Origin: Devosia rhizoryzae
Lineage (GTDB): Bacteria > Pseudomonadota > Alphaproteobacteria > Rhizobiales > Devosiaceae
Direction of reading: 5' to 3'
NCBI RefSeq assembly: GCF_016698665.1
Contig: NZ_CP068046.1
Coordinates: 2,356,001-2,420,000, forward strand
DNA: 64,000 nucleotides
In this document: positions 42,940-52,474 of the stretch, piece by piece
Position numbering within the stretch: the stretch's first letter is position 1
Layout of the letters: each line of letters starts with the position of its first letter
Position numbers and translations under genes: made by a program
The notes under the pieces: model-generated
The model's input: the letters and a program-made list of their open reading frames with translations, nothing else
Database searches by the model: none
What the model was told of the DNA's origin: nothing

Positions 42940-44589
42940 CTAGATCCTGATTTCTTTGCCGCTGCCTGTCAGGCGCATCAACAGGAAAAGTGAGGCCATA
43001 GTCAGAACAAGCAAGATGGTTGAGAGCGCTGCGGCCGTCCCCAATTGTCCGCGGATAACCTGGGCATAGATGCCGAGGGACAGGGTCTGGGTGGACGTAT
43101 TGTAGAGAAACAGCGTGGTGCTGAGTTCGGTGATGATGGTGACCCAACTGAGCACGGCACCCGAGACGATGCCTGGCAGGAGCGCTGGAACGATGACCTG
43201 CCGCAGGGTGCGGAACTTGGATGCACCAAGGCTTACCGCCGCTTCCTCGATACTGGGACTGAACTGATACATCAGCGCTGTGGTAGAGCGCACCGAATAG
43301 GGCAACCGGCGAATGGCAAATGCCAGTACCATGACAGCAAATGTTCCGGTCAGCACCATTGGAGGTTGGCTAAATGCTGTGATCAGCGCGATGCCGATGA
43401 TTAGTCCGGGCACGACATAGGGCACCATGGTCATGGTATCGAGTGCGCCAGTCAGCACGCCCTTGCGGCGAACCGTCAGGTAGGACACCAGAACGGCAAT
43501 GATCACCAACAGAACCAGCGCCGTCAGTCCGATGCTGAAGGTGTTGGTGATGTAGCGGAAGATGTCGCGCTGGGCCGTGACATAGTTGCGGGTGGAAAAG
43601 CCTTCCACAAACTGCCCGTAAAGGGTGTTGCGGAACGAGCTGATGACCACCACCACGAGCGGGGCCAGTGCCAAGATTAGGAAGCCATAAACATAAGCGT
43701 AGACGCCCCACCCCTTCCAGCCGGAAAGCCGCGTGGATTCGATCGAGCGAATGGCGGTCATGGAAAAGGTGCGGCGATCGACAATGAACTTCTGGATCAA
43801 GAATACCGCGAGGGTCACGGCAATGACGATCACGGCAACGGCAGCAGCAAAGCTCCGGTCGACGCTGACCTCACCGACAAAAGAGCTATAGATCAGCACC
43901 GGTATGGTACGGAAACCTTGCCCGATCAACATCGGGGTGCCGAAATCGGCAAAGGCGCGAACGAAGACGAGGAGACTTCCGCCCAAAATGGTGGGCAGCA
44001 GCAGGGGCGTGATGACCATGATGGCGCGGCGCCAGCCAGTCATGCCCATGCTTTCGGCAGCTTCAAGCAAGGACACGTCAATCGTGCGCCAGGCACCCAT
44101 GAGATAGGTAAAGATCAGCGGCACGAGCTGCAGGGTCAACACCAGAACGATGCCGGTGAAGCCGTAGATGCTGGGGACTTCAAGGCCCATATCCTTGAAC
44201 CAGCGGGTGATGAGGCCATTGTTGCCGAGCAGCAGGATCCAGGAATAGGCACCGATAAAGGGCGGGGACATCATCGAGGCCAGGATCAGCACCTGAATGG
44301 CGCGATTGCCCGGAATGCGGAACATGGTCATGAAATAGGCGAGAGGAAAGGCGATCAGGATAGCGAGGACCGTTACACAAACCGTGACCATCAGGCTGTT
44401 GAGCAGCGTGCCGTAATAAAGGCGCGAGGAGAAAAACGTCGCAAACCCATCGAGCGAAAAACCATCGCCATTGGTGATGCTGGCAAAGAGCACGGTGAGA
44501 AGCGGCCATACGACCATAAAAAGATAGCCGCCGGTTAGCAGTAGTGCGACCGAGGTCCAGCCATCCAGTGTTTTGCCCCCGACCTTCAA
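42940..44589 (-). CDS. ABC transporter double permease, Fbp/Afu type (system 1)
   Basis: A 549-residue protein with twelve hydrophobic segments in two homologous halves, each with a binding-protein-dependent transport domain (coupling loops around AESMGMTGWRRAIMVITPLL and EEAAVSLGASKFRTLRQVIVP). This fused layout is that of FbpB/AfuB permeases. Although such systems are usually labelled iron(III) transporters, AfuABC moves sugar phosphates. Its start overlaps the ATPase stop by 4 bp. It is the last gene of the minus operon. Confidence 0.92.
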   Translation of the reverse strand: MKVGGKTLDGWTSVALLLTGGYLFMVVWPLLTVLFASITNGDGFSLDGFATFFSSRLYYGTLLNSLMVTVCVTVLAILIAFPLAYFMTMFRIPGNRAIQVLILASMMSPPFIGAYSWILLLGNNGLITRWFKDMGLEVPSIYGFTGIVLVLTLQLVPLIFTYLMGAWRTIDVSLLEAAESMGMTGWRRAIMVITPLLLPTILGGSLLVFVRAFADFGTPMLIGQGFRTIPVLIYSSFVGEVSVDRSFAAAVAVIVIAVTLAVFLIQKFIVDRRTFSMTAIRSIESTRLSGWKGWGVYAYVYGFLILALAPLVVVVISSFRNTLYGQFVEGFSTRNYVTAQRDIFRYITNTFSIGLTALVLLVIIAVLVSYLTVRRKGVLTGALDTMTMVPYVVPGLIIGIALITAFSQPPMVLTGTFAVMVLAFAIRRLPYSVRSTTALMYQFSPSIEEAAVSLGASKFRTLRQVIVPALLPGIVSGAVLSWVTIITELSTTLFLYNTSTQTLSLGIYAQVIRGQLGTAAALSTILLVLTMASLFLLMRLTGSGKEIRI

Positions 44590-45671
44590 ACCGCTGCTCC
44601 CTTCATGATCGAGGCGCCGCTGGTGCCGTCGAAGAAAGTCAGCAGATCAGTATCTACGTCGAGGAAGACGTGTTCGCCAGGTTGCCACAAGGCAGCGCGG
44701 TGGGAAAATTCGAGAAATTCGATGATTTCGCCGGTTTCGATCCTGGCTCGCACCTGCGAATGGGAACCAAGGAAGGTCTCGTCGACGACTTCGGCGGCAA
44801 GGCCGGCATCGGCAGCCTTGACGGCTTCTGGACGCACTGAAATTTGCACGCGGCCCTTGGTTGCGGCTTCCACGAGGCTTGTGACATCAGTGATCACGTT
44901 GGTGCCCAACTCGACCAAGACTCTGCCGTCTTGGTGGATCAGGTCGCGTTCCAGAAGGTTGGTCTTGCCGATGAACTCGGCGACGAAGCGATTGGCCGGG
45001 TGGCGGTAGATTTCTGCCGGTGTGCCCACCTGCTGGACGACGCCCAAGTTCATCACCGCTATCCGGTCGGAGACGGCCATGGCCTCTTCCTGGTCGTGGG
45101 TGACGTAGACCGTTGTTATCCCCGCATCGCGCTGTGCCTGGCGGATGGTGTCGCGCATTTCGACGCGCAGCTTGGCGTCAAGGTTGGACAGTGGTTCGTC
45201 CATCAGCAGCAAGGCCGGCTGAATCACCAGCGCCCTTGCCAGGGCAACGCGCTGCTGCTGTCCACCAGACATCTGGCCCGGCAAACGGTCTCCCAGATGC
45301 GCCATACGCACCGACTCGAGGGCCGCTGCGACACGACGGTCGATTTCGGCGCGCCCCACTTTTCGGGTTTGAAGGCCGAAGGCGACGTTCTTTGCGGCGG
45401 TCATCTGCGGGAACAGCGCATAGTTCTGGAAAACCATGCCGATATTTCGCTCCGATGCCGGGCGATCATTAATTACCGTGCCGTCGAACGAGATTGTCCC
45501 CGCTTCGATCGAGTTGAATCCGGCGATCATGCGGAGCAACGTAGTCTTGCCGCAGCCCGAAGGCCCGAGCAGGGTAAAAAACTCACCATCGGCAATCTCG
45601 AGATTGAGATCGGGAATGGCGACCTGCCCGGCGTATTCCTTGCGGAGCGCCTGAAGCGCTATAAGGGTCAT
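44586..45671 (-). CDS. ABC transporter ATPase, Fbp/Afu/Pot type (system 1)
   Basis: A 361-residue ATPase. Walker A is GPSGCGKTT, signature LPGQMSGGQQQRVALARAL, Walker B LLLMDEPLSNLDAKLR. A C-terminal TOBE domain (about 280-350) is present. The start is ATG 45671, 8 bases after GGAG; the longer upstream frame antisense to nothing useful overlaps the binding-protein gene and is rejected. Confidence 0.93.
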   Translation of the reverse strand: MTLIALQALRKEYAGQVAIPDLNLEIADGEFFTLLGPSGCGKTTLLRMIAGFNSIEAGTISFDGTVINDRPASERNIGMVFQNYALFPQMTAAKNVAFGLQTRKVGRAEIDRRVAAALESVRMAHLGDRLPGQMSGGQQQRVALARALVIQPALLLMDEPLSNLDAKLRVEMRDTIRQAQRDAGITTVYVTHDQEEAMAVSDRIAVMNLGVVQQVGTPAEIYRHPANRFVAEFIGKTNLLERDLIHQDGRVLVELGTNVITDVTSLVEAATKGRVQISVRPEAVKAADAGLAAEVVDETFLGSHSQVRARIETGEIIEFLEFSHRAALWQPGEHVFLDVDTDLLTFFDGTSGASIMKGAAV

Positions 45672-45702
45672 AGCGCTTCTCCAGTTCGAAACATCATCAC
45701 GA

Positions 45703-46731
45703 TCAGGAACGGGCCTCAAGAATCGAGCGGTACTTGCCGACGATTTCTTCGCGGTGTTCGGCAACATAGGGACCGTCTTCCTGAACGGTCGGAATGTCGG
45801 CCAAGGCCGGCAGGCCAGGCTTTTCGACGCCTTCGCGCAGCGGACGTCCGGCTGTTTCTTGGGCGATGATGGTCTGGCCCTCTTCGGAAATAACGAAGTC
45901 GATGAAAGCCTCTGCTGCCGGCTGGTTGGGTCCACCCTTGATGATCTCGACCGTGGCAGGCAGGAAGGCTGCGCCCTCGGATGGGTAGACGATCTCAACC
46001 GGCGCGCCGCTCAGCACAAAATTCAGCGACAGCGGCTCATAGGTCAGGCCAACGATATATTCGCCATTGGCTACGTCGGCGGCAACCTGGCTCGACGATC
46101 CGATTGAAATGCCATCGAGTTGATCGATCAGCGCGGTTACGTATTCCCAGCCAGCTTGAGCTTCATAATCGCCGCCAACGGCCTTGAGCATGTTGGTCAG
46201 TTGGGCAAAAGCCGAAGACGACGCGGTGGGGTCGCCATAAGCGATCTTGCCCTTCAGTTCGGGCTGCAGTAGGTCGGCATAGCTGGTGATTTCGACACCG
46301 GCTGCCGCAGCAGCCTCGGTATTGACCAAAAGGTTGGAGCCGTCTGCCTGATAGGGCGTGAAGGCGCCGGTGGCATTTTTGCCGGCTTCAACCATCGCCG
46401 TGTCTTCGGGCGATACATAGTCCTGCCAGAGCTCGGAATTGACCGCAGCCTGCGCAGCGCCGCCACCAAACATCACGTCGCCCTGCGGATTACCAGCTTC
46501 GCTGCGAATGCGGGAGTAAAGTTCACCAGTGCCTGCGGTGATCAGCTGCACGGTGACGCCGGTATTTTGCTCAAATACGGGAATCAGGCTTTGCAGCATG
46601 CCTTCTTCGTTTGGAGTGTAGACAACCAGCGTCGTGCCGGAGATCTCCTGACCCTGTGCGCTGGCCAAGGCAAACAGAGATACGGTGGTGGCAAAGAATG
46701 CGGTGGCGGCAATCTTAGTCAGGCTTGGCAT
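45703..46731 (-). CDS. ABC transporter substrate-binding protein, AfuA/FbpA-like (system 1)
   Basis: A 342-residue type II periplasmic binding protein. The signal peptide ends near ASAQG at about 26. The body reads LVVYTPNEEGMLQSLIPVFEQNTG, the FbpA/AfuA pattern. The paired tyrosines that hold ferric iron in FbpA are not evident near the expected YxxxxxxYY position. It lies 45 bp after the system 2 permease and 31 bp before the system 1 ATPase gene. Confidence 0.9.
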   Translation of the reverse strand: MPSLTKIAATAFFATTVSLFALASAQGQEISGTTLVVYTPNEEGMLQSLIPVFEQNTGVTVQLITAGTGELYSRIRSEAGNPQGDVMFGGGAAQAAVNSELWQDYVSPEDTAMVEAGKNATGAFTPYQADGSNLLVNTEAAAAAGVEITSYADLLQPELKGKIAYGDPTASSSAFAQLTNMLKAVGGDYEAQAGWEYVTALIDQLDGISIGSSSQVAADVANGEYIVGLTYEPLSLNFVLSGAPVEIVYPSEGAAFLPATVEIIKGGPNQPAAEAFIDFVISEEGQTIIAQETAGRPLREGVEKPGLPALADIPTVQEDGPYVAEHREEIVGKYRSILEARS

Positions 46732-46776
46732 TTTGTTTCTCCAGAATAGATTTGCGATTTGGTTGTTGGGGTGGGG

Positions 46777-48429
46777 CTAGAGCAGTGCCTGCTCGTTGCG
46801 CCCCATGAAGCGGAAGGCGATGTAGACGGCGCAGCCGCTGAGCAGCAGCAGAATGGTCGACAGCGCGGCAGCGACCCCGAAATCCCCGTCAAGGATCAGA
46901 AGATAAATGCGTACCGGCATGGTCATGGTGCTGCCGACATAGAGCACCAGGGAGGAGGAAAGCTCGTTGATGGCGGTGACAAAACTAAGCATGCCGCCAG
47001 CAATGATCCCCGGCACGATCAGTGGGACAGTGATCCGCAGAAAGGCTTGGAATGGGCTATATCCCAGGGAGATCGCGGCTTCCTCCATGCTGGGAGAGAT
47101 TTGCCGCAGCGAGGACGCCGTGGTGCGCACCGTATAGGGCAAGCGCCGGATGAAGATGGAAAGGATGATAATGGCCGCCGTGCCGGTCAGCACGATTGGC
47201 CCGGTGTTGAAGGCTGCAATGAAAGCGATGCCGATGACGATGCCCGGCATGACATAGGGCACCATGAAGGCGCCATCGAGCAGGGCCGTGTTGAAGCTGG
47301 TGCGCCGCGCCACAAGCACCCCTACCACCGTGCCGACGACCACGATCAAGGCCACAGCGACGAAAGAGAAAGTCAGCGAGTTGCGCACCACATCGCCAAG
47401 ACCGAACAGGATGCGTTCATAGCTCTGCAGCGCAAACCCTTCCTGGAACACAGGTCCGCTGGTTTTGCGGAAGGAGTAAATGACCGAAATGATTACCGGC
47501 AGCGCACCGCAAAGACCGATAAAATAAACGGCGATATGGGCGAGCACATTACGCCAGCCCTTGAGCTGGATGCGGATGGGCTTGTTGATCATGTTGCCGT
47601 GGTAGACGTTGCGCCGCGACATGTAGCGCTGCAGCATAACGAAAATCATCGAGACGACGATCAGCACCACGCTGATGGTCGTGGCCATCGACATGTTGGA
47701 GCCGACTTCCGCCGCGTAGAGCGTAAAGGCTTCGGTCGCCAAAACATTATAGCCGCGGCCAAGAAGGCGCGGCGTGCCGAAATCGGCAATGGCATGGATG
47801 AGTGCCAGGAGCCCACCGGCGGTGAGAGCCGGAAAAACCATGGGGAACGAAATCTTCATCGTGCGCTGCCACGGCGTGAGCCCCAGACCCTCAGCGGCTT
47901 CTTCAAGCGACCGGTTGACGTTGCTGAGCGCCCCGGAGACCATGAGGTAGCCGTAGGGGTAGAACTTAAGCGAAAAGACAATGAGGATGCCGCCAACTCC
48001 ATAGATGGGCGGCATGTTGATGCCGTAGTCGCGCAAAAAGCCGCGAACCACGCCGCCGGCACCGAACAGCACGATCCAGGAGTAGGCGCCGATAAAGGGC
48101 GGAGATACCAAAGCCAGGATAGCAAGAAGCGACACGAACTTGCCGCCGCGGATCACGAAGCGCGACACGCAGAAGGCCATGATGGAGCCGAGCAACAAGG
48201 CGCCCAGGAGCCCGCCAAATCCAACCACGAGCGTATTGAAGAACGCCTGGCGGAACCTCGGTTCACCCATGAACCTGAGGTAATTGGCAAGCGTGGCATT
48301 GCCCTGCTGGTCGTAAAAGCTCGATACCAGGACGGAGCCGACCGGAATGAACAGCAAGACGAACAGCATGACCCAAGTCAGGATCATCACCACGGTCCAG
48401 AAATTGAAGCGTGGCATGGCCATCACCAT
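46777..48429 (-). CDS. ABC transporter double permease, Fbp/Afu type (system 2)
   Basis: A 550-residue two-domain permease, homologous to the system 1 permease throughout (EEAAEGLGLTPWQRTMKISFP and EEAAISLGYSPFQAFLRITVP loops). ATG 48429 overlaps the ATPase stop by 7 bp; ATG 48423 (TGATG overlap) is an equally good start and would give 548 residues. Confidence 0.92.
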   Translation of the reverse strand: MVMAMPRFNFWTVVMILTWVMLFVLLFIPVGSVLVSSFYDQQGNATLANYLRFMGEPRFRQAFFNTLVVGFGGLLGALLLGSIMAFCVSRFVIRGGKFVSLLAILALVSPPFIGAYSWIVLFGAGGVVRGFLRDYGINMPPIYGVGGILIVFSLKFYPYGYLMVSGALSNVNRSLEEAAEGLGLTPWQRTMKISFPMVFPALTAGGLLALIHAIADFGTPRLLGRGYNVLATEAFTLYAAEVGSNMSMATTISVVLIVVSMIFVMLQRYMSRRNVYHGNMINKPIRIQLKGWRNVLAHIAVYFIGLCGALPVIISVIYSFRKTSGPVFQEGFALQSYERILFGLGDVVRNSLTFSFVAVALIVVVGTVVGVLVARRTSFNTALLDGAFMVPYVMPGIVIGIAFIAAFNTGPIVLTGTAAIIILSIFIRRLPYTVRTTASSLRQISPSMEEAAISLGYSPFQAFLRITVPLIVPGIIAGGMLSFVTAINELSSSLVLYVGSTMTMPVRIYLLILDGDFGVAAALSTILLLLSGCAVYIAFRFMGRNEQALL

Positions 48430-49478
48430 TCAATCCGGGCATTGTCGGCACCGAAGGCCATCAATGCCTCGCGTGGCACTGCGACCTTGACCGGTTCGCC
48501 CGGCTCACGCGTCCGCGTCATGCCCGGATTAGCAATCTGCACCACAATCATGCCGGCTGCGGTTTCGACCTGAACATGGGCTTCCCGCCCGAGATAGATG
48601 AACTTGGCGATCGTGCCATCAAGGGTTGCGGCACCGGACAACTGTTCGTCGCGCGACGCGAGGCCCAGCCGTTCTGGACGGGCCGTCCATGCCGCGACGC
48701 TCATGACTTTGATTCCCATCTGCTGGAGAAGGGCCTCGAGCGCTGCGCCTTGCGTAAAGGTATTGAGGGTGCCGACGAACTCGGCCACGAAGCGGGTCTG
48801 CGGATTGCCGTAGATTTCGGGTGGCGTGCCTACCTGTTCGATACGCCCGGCATTCATCACGCAGATGCGGTCGGAAATGGCTAATGCCTCTTCCTGGTCG
48901 TGCGTCACATAGATGGTGGCGATGTCGACCTGCTTCTGGATATCGCGGATTTCCTCGCGCAACTCGATCCGCAACTTGGCATCGAGGTTAGAAAGCGGCT
49001 CATCCATCAACAACAGGCGCGGATTAATGACCATGGCGCGCGCCAGGCCAATACGCTGCTGCTGACCACCCGACATGGCAGCCGGCAAGCGCTCGGCCAT
49101 CGCACCCAGACGCACTGCTTCCAATGCTTGGGTCACCCGCGTCTTGATTTCAGCTGCCGGCACTTTTCTGGGCTTAAGGCCGAAGGCAACATTGTCGAAG
49201 ACGCTAAGATGCGGAAAGACCGCATAGTCCTGGAACACCATGCCGATATCGCGCTGGTGCGGCGGCACAATACGCAGATTGGCGCCATCGAGCGTAATGT
49301 CGCCTGATGTCAGGTCGTTGAAACCAGCGATCGAGCGCAACAAGGTTGTCTTGCCACAACCGCTCGGGCCTAAAAGGGTGAAAAACTCTCCGCGCTCGAC
49401 CGCAAGCGAAACGCCGTCCAGTGCCGTGAAGCTTGTGCCAAAGCGCTTGGTTGCATTGCTGACGGTTAGGTAGCTCAC
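48423..49478 (-). CDS. ABC transporter ATPase, Fbp/Afu/Pot type (system 2)
   Basis: A 351-residue ATPase with GPSGCGKTT, MSGGQQQRIGLARAM and LLLMDEPLSNLDAKLR, and a TOBE domain at the C-terminus. The start is GTG 49478 (MSYLTVSNATKRFG), supported by AGGGGGA 7 bases upstream; an 11-residue extension to 49511 lacks a ribosome site. First gene of the five-gene minus operon, divergent from the binding protein at 49611. Confidence 0.92.
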   Translation of the reverse strand: MSYLTVSNATKRFGTSFTALDGVSLAVERGEFFTLLGPSGCGKTTLLRSIAGFNDLTSGDITLDGANLRIVPPHQRDIGMVFQDYAVFPHLSVFDNVAFGLKPRKVPAAEIKTRVTQALEAVRLGAMAERLPAAMSGGQQQRIGLARAMVINPRLLLMDEPLSNLDAKLRIELREEIRDIQKQVDIATIYVTHDQEEALAISDRICVMNAGRIEQVGTPPEIYGNPQTRFVAEFVGTLNTFTQGAALEALLQQMGIKVMSVAAWTARPERLGLASRDEQLSGAATLDGTIAKFIYLGREAHVQVETAAGMIVVQIANPGMTRTREPGEPVKVAVPREALMAFGADNARIEW

Positions 49479-49533
49479 GCAGTTCCCCCTGACTGGCTTG
49501 TCACAAAACAATCACATATGACACCAACGAACT

Positions 49534-49595
49534 TTCGTATTGCAACATTTATTCGCGTGGTACACGATCATTTCGGACTAAATTGATCATCTTCG
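49534..49595. promoter_or_regulatory. Tandem TTCG half-sites in divergent promoter
   Basis: The 132-bp gap between the ATPase and binding-protein genes has TTCG at 49534, 49552, 49572 and 49592, spaced 18, 20 and 20 bp. The last two lie in a direct repeat of GATCAT(C)TTCG. Spacing near two helical turns suits the DeoR/GlpR-type repressor encoded at 51656. Inference from pattern only. Confidence 0.4.
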
Positions 49596-49610
49596 AACGG
49601 GAGGATTCTA

Positions 49611-50603
49611 GTGATCATTCGCAAACGTACATTTTTGGCAGTTGCTGCTGCCACACTGATCGCGTCTACAAGCATGACGCTCGCCACCCTCGCGCAGGAA
49701 GGGTCGGTTGTGGTTTATACCGCCCACAAGTCGTCGATCGTCGACACGCTGCTGCCCATTTTCGAGCAGGAAACTGGGCTCAAGGCGGAAGTGGTGAAGT
49801 TGGGTTCAGGTGACATCGCCAAGCGCGTGCAGGCCGAGGTTGGCGCACCGGCGGCAGACGTCATCTGGTCAATTTCCGGAAGCCAGCTTACCGAGCTTGA
49901 AGACCTGCTCGAGCCCTACACTCCGCCGGAGGCCGACCAGATCGACCCACAATTCGTCAAGGACGATTCCTGGACCCCCTACACAGCCGTCGTTTACGTT
50001 CTGGCCGTCAACACCGACCTGCAGCCGCTCGACACCGCGCCAAAGACCTGGGCCGAACTGGCTGATCCGAAGTGGGCGGGCCAGATTGCCAGTGCTCGTG
50101 CTGATGGTTCGGGCTCGGCCATGCAGCAGTTGCAGACCGTGCTCACCGTTTTTGGTGACGAGGGTTGGGATGAATATGCCAAAATCGCCAAGAACTTCGT
50201 GTTCGCCGACTCCTCTGGCGCCGTGCCGCGCTTTGTGGCGGATGGCGAAACCGCGATGGGCCTGACGCTTGAAGACAATGCTCTTGAATATGTCCAGGGC
50301 GGCGCACCCATCTCGATAGTGCATCTTGCTGACGGCACCGCGGCAACGCCGGACGGGGTGGCGCTGGTCAAGGGAAGCCCCAATCCGGATGGCGGCAAGG
50401 CCTTTATCGATTGGGCTTTGTCCAAGTCCACCCAGGAAAAGCTCGCCATGGATATCGGCCGTCGCTCGGTTCGTCTTGACGTCGCCGGCCCTGCCGGAAC
50501 ACCGGACCTTGCCGACCTGACGCTGGTCAACGTCAAGCCACTAAGCGATTTTGGTGGTGCTGAGGAAGTGCTTGCCAAGTGGCGGACTGCGATTGGCGAA
50601 TAA
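49611..50603 (+). CDS. ABC transporter substrate-binding protein, AfuA/FbpA-like (system 2)
   Basis: A 330-residue binding protein. The start is GTG 49611 with GGGAGGA upstream. The signal peptide (about 1-29) ends TLAQE. The opening VVVYTAHKSSIVDTLLPIFEQETG is homologous to system 1. It is presumably the receptor for the divergent system 2 permease/ATPase. It leads a plus-strand unit with the phosphatase and the DeoR regulator. Confidence 0.9.
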   Translation: MIIRKRTFLAVAAATLIASTSMTLATLAQEGSVVVYTAHKSSIVDTLLPIFEQETGLKAEVVKLGSGDIAKRVQAEVGAPAADVIWSISGSQLTELEDLLEPYTPPEADQIDPQFVKDDSWTPYTAVVYVLAVNTDLQPLDTAPKTWAELADPKWAGQIASARADGSGSAMQQLQTVLTVFGDEGWDEYAKIAKNFVFADSSGAVPRFVADGETAMGLTLEDNALEYVQGGAPISIVHLADGTAATPDGVALVKGSPNPDGGKAFIDWALSKSTQEKLAMDIGRRSVRLDVAGPAGTPDLADLTLVNVKPLSDFGGAEEVLAKWRTAIGE

Positions 50604-50642
50604 GCCACTCGATCAATAATAAGAAGACCGAAGTAGGACCAC

Positions 50643-51659
50643 ATGCGGCAGCTTGAAGCCTTTTCGCTTGGCAAGAAGTTCGGCCATCCGGAGACCAACG
50701 AAGACAGCCTCGTGGTCATGCCAAACCTTGGTTACGCCGTTATCGACGGCGTAACCGACCGCAATGGCACGCGCTATGACGGCATGTTGTCGGGGCAATT
50801 TGCCTCGCGCACCGCTCAGCGCGCCATTGAGACCTTTCTCCTCGCCCAGGGTCGGGAGGGTCTTGATGAACAGCAATTCCAGGGCGGCGAGCACTTCATT
50901 GAGTATCTGGGCAAGGCGATCCACGCTGGCTACGTCGCCAATGGTGCGCTGGACGCAGTTGAAAAGGACTGGAAGCTGCGAGGTGGCTGCACGGTCATGG
51001 CCGCCCTGATCATCGGCGACCGTCTGGAAGTGGTCGCCGTGGGCGATAGCGGCATCCGCATAAACGGCCATGACACACTGCAGGTGCTCAAGCCTCTGGA
51101 CGACGTTACGGCGATCCTGCGCCGGGAGACCTGGCGCTTCTTTGAAGTGCAGGGGAAGCCTACCGACGAATGCGATCGCCTTGCCGCGTCCATGACCTGG
51201 CAGGGTACGCGCAACCAACCCGCAAACAGCATCACGGCTGAGGATGCGGTCGTATCGGCCATTGAGGATCGGGCCATGGCTGCATGCCGGCAGCACTTGC
51301 CGCAGGTGCCGGACGCTGAACTGCTGCTGCTGGTTCAGCACGGCATTGCTCACGGTCAGGGCAAGTTCCAGAACGTTACCGATCCAGTGCTAGGCTATGG
51401 CGGCATCGACGGCTTCGATGTCCCTGCCCGCTATGTTGAAATTCGCAGCTATGCACTAGAGGATATCGAGACAATCGAGCTATTCTCCGACGGCTATTTT
51501 AAGCCGGGAGACGGCTTCGGCGTTGCCTCGTGGGAAGCCGCGTTCCGGGAGGTGGAGGCCGAAGACTTCCACAAGATCGGACGTTATATGAGCACTAAGG
51601 GTACGACCCCCACGCAATTGACCGACGACCGCACTTACCTTGGCGTCCGTTTGAAATGA
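50643..51659 (+). CDS. PP2C-like metal-dependent phosphatase
   Basis: A 338-residue PPM/PP2C-fold protein. Metal-site motifs are in order: NEDS (19-22), VIDGVTD, GGCTVMAALI, VAVGDSGIRI, ELFSDGYF and the closing TDDRTYLGVRL. All conserved Asp positions appear intact, so it should be active. PP2C enzymes normally act on phosphoproteins; in a sugar-uptake operon it may instead dephosphorylate a small molecule or regulate the transporter. The start is ATG 50643. Its stop overlaps the DeoR start by 4 bp. Confidence 0.8.
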   Translation: MRQLEAFSLGKKFGHPETNEDSLVVMPNLGYAVIDGVTDRNGTRYDGMLSGQFASRTAQRAIETFLLAQGREGLDEQQFQGGEHFIEYLGKAIHAGYVANGALDAVEKDWKLRGGCTVMAALIIGDRLEVVAVGDSGIRINGHDTLQVLKPLDDVTAILRRETWRFFEVQGKPTDECDRLAASMTWQGTRNQPANSITAEDAVVSAIEDRAMAACRQHLPQVPDAELLLLVQHGIAHGQGKFQNVTDPVLGYGGIDGFDVPARYVEIRSYALEDIETIELFSDGYFKPGDGFGVASWEAAFREVEAEDFHKIGRYMSTKGTTPTQLTDDRTYLGVRLK

Positions 51660-52474
51660 GCGGCGAAATCGCGCCGCGCCTGGGCACTGGCGCGGAACCG
51701 GCCGCTCTCGATACCAGGCGCGCGGCCGATCGCCGCCAGGCCATTTTGCATGCGGTGCGCACCAATGGCGCCGCGTCGGTCGCCGAACTTGCGGCGCGCT
51801 TCGACGTCACCTACCAGACGATCAGGCGCGATCTTCGCACGCTCGAAGACCAAGGCCTCTTGCAAAAGGGGTTTGGCGGCGCCTTCGCCTCGCCCGGCGT
51901 GGCCCATCACAGCCATGACGAGCGTCACGGAATCCAGATGACGGTCAAGCGTCAGCTGGTGCTGGCGCTAGAAGAGTTCCTTGTCCCCGGCGCGACCATA
52001 TTCGTCGGTTTGGGGACCACGTTCGACAGCCTCCACGAAGTGCTGGCTCGCCATCCCGGCGTGCTGATTGCAACGCCCAATCTGGAAGTGGCCCATTCCT
52101 GCGCGCTAAAGACCGACGCCACAGTCTATGTTTATGGCGGTTATGTCCGCAACAAGGACTCCTCGGTTCTGACCCTTGCCGATGAAAGTCGACAGCGTTT
52201 CAAATTTGACCTTGCCGTCATCGGCGCCAGCGCCATCGATCGCGATGGGACGGTTCAGGAGTTCGACCCGATGGAAGTCGACCTCGTCCGGTCCATCCTG
52301 CCCCAGGCGCGTCAGGTCATCCTTGTCGCTCATGACGAAAAGTTCGAAAAACGCGCTCCCCATGTGGTTATGCAGATGGCCGAGGTGGACGTGCTGATCA
52401 CTAATGGCGACCCCATCAGCCGCTTTGAAACGGCATCTGCCCTGGCCTCGACGCGGGTGATCGCAGTCCCTTAG
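51656..52474 (+). CDS. DeoR/GlpR-family transcriptional regulator
   Basis: A 272-residue repressor. The N-terminal DeoR helix-turn-helix (about 20-75) reads VAELAARFDVTYQTIRRDLRTLEDQGLL. The C-terminal sugar-phosphate-sensing domain has GLGTTFDSL and FDLAVIGASAID. DeoR proteins respond to phosphorylated sugars, which fits the nag genes. It is convergent with nagA, and the two stop codons overlap (TTAG), so there is no room for a terminator. Confidence 0.92.
   Translation: MSGEIAPRLGTGAEPAALDTRRAADRRQAILHAVRTNGAASVAELAARFDVTYQTIRRDLRTLEDQGLLQKGFGGAFASPGVAHHSHDERHGIQMTVKRQLVLALEEFLVPGATIFVGLGTTFDSLHEVLARHPGVLIATPNLEVAHSCALKTDATVYVYGGYVRNKDSSVLTLADESRQRFKFDLAVIGASAIDRDGTVQEFDPMEVDLVRSILPQARQVILVAHDEKFEKRAPHVVMQMAEVDVLITNGDPISRFETASALASTRVIAVP

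Noticed and set aside
46637..46731. Annotation of the Fbp-like systems as iron(III) transporters.
   Set aside because: No iron context, and linkage to nagA, nagB and a DeoR repressor fits a sugar-phosphate ligand better.
46759..48573. A 604-codon plus-strand frame rich in His, Asp and Gln.
   Set aside because: Antisense to the system 2 permease; same compositional artefact.
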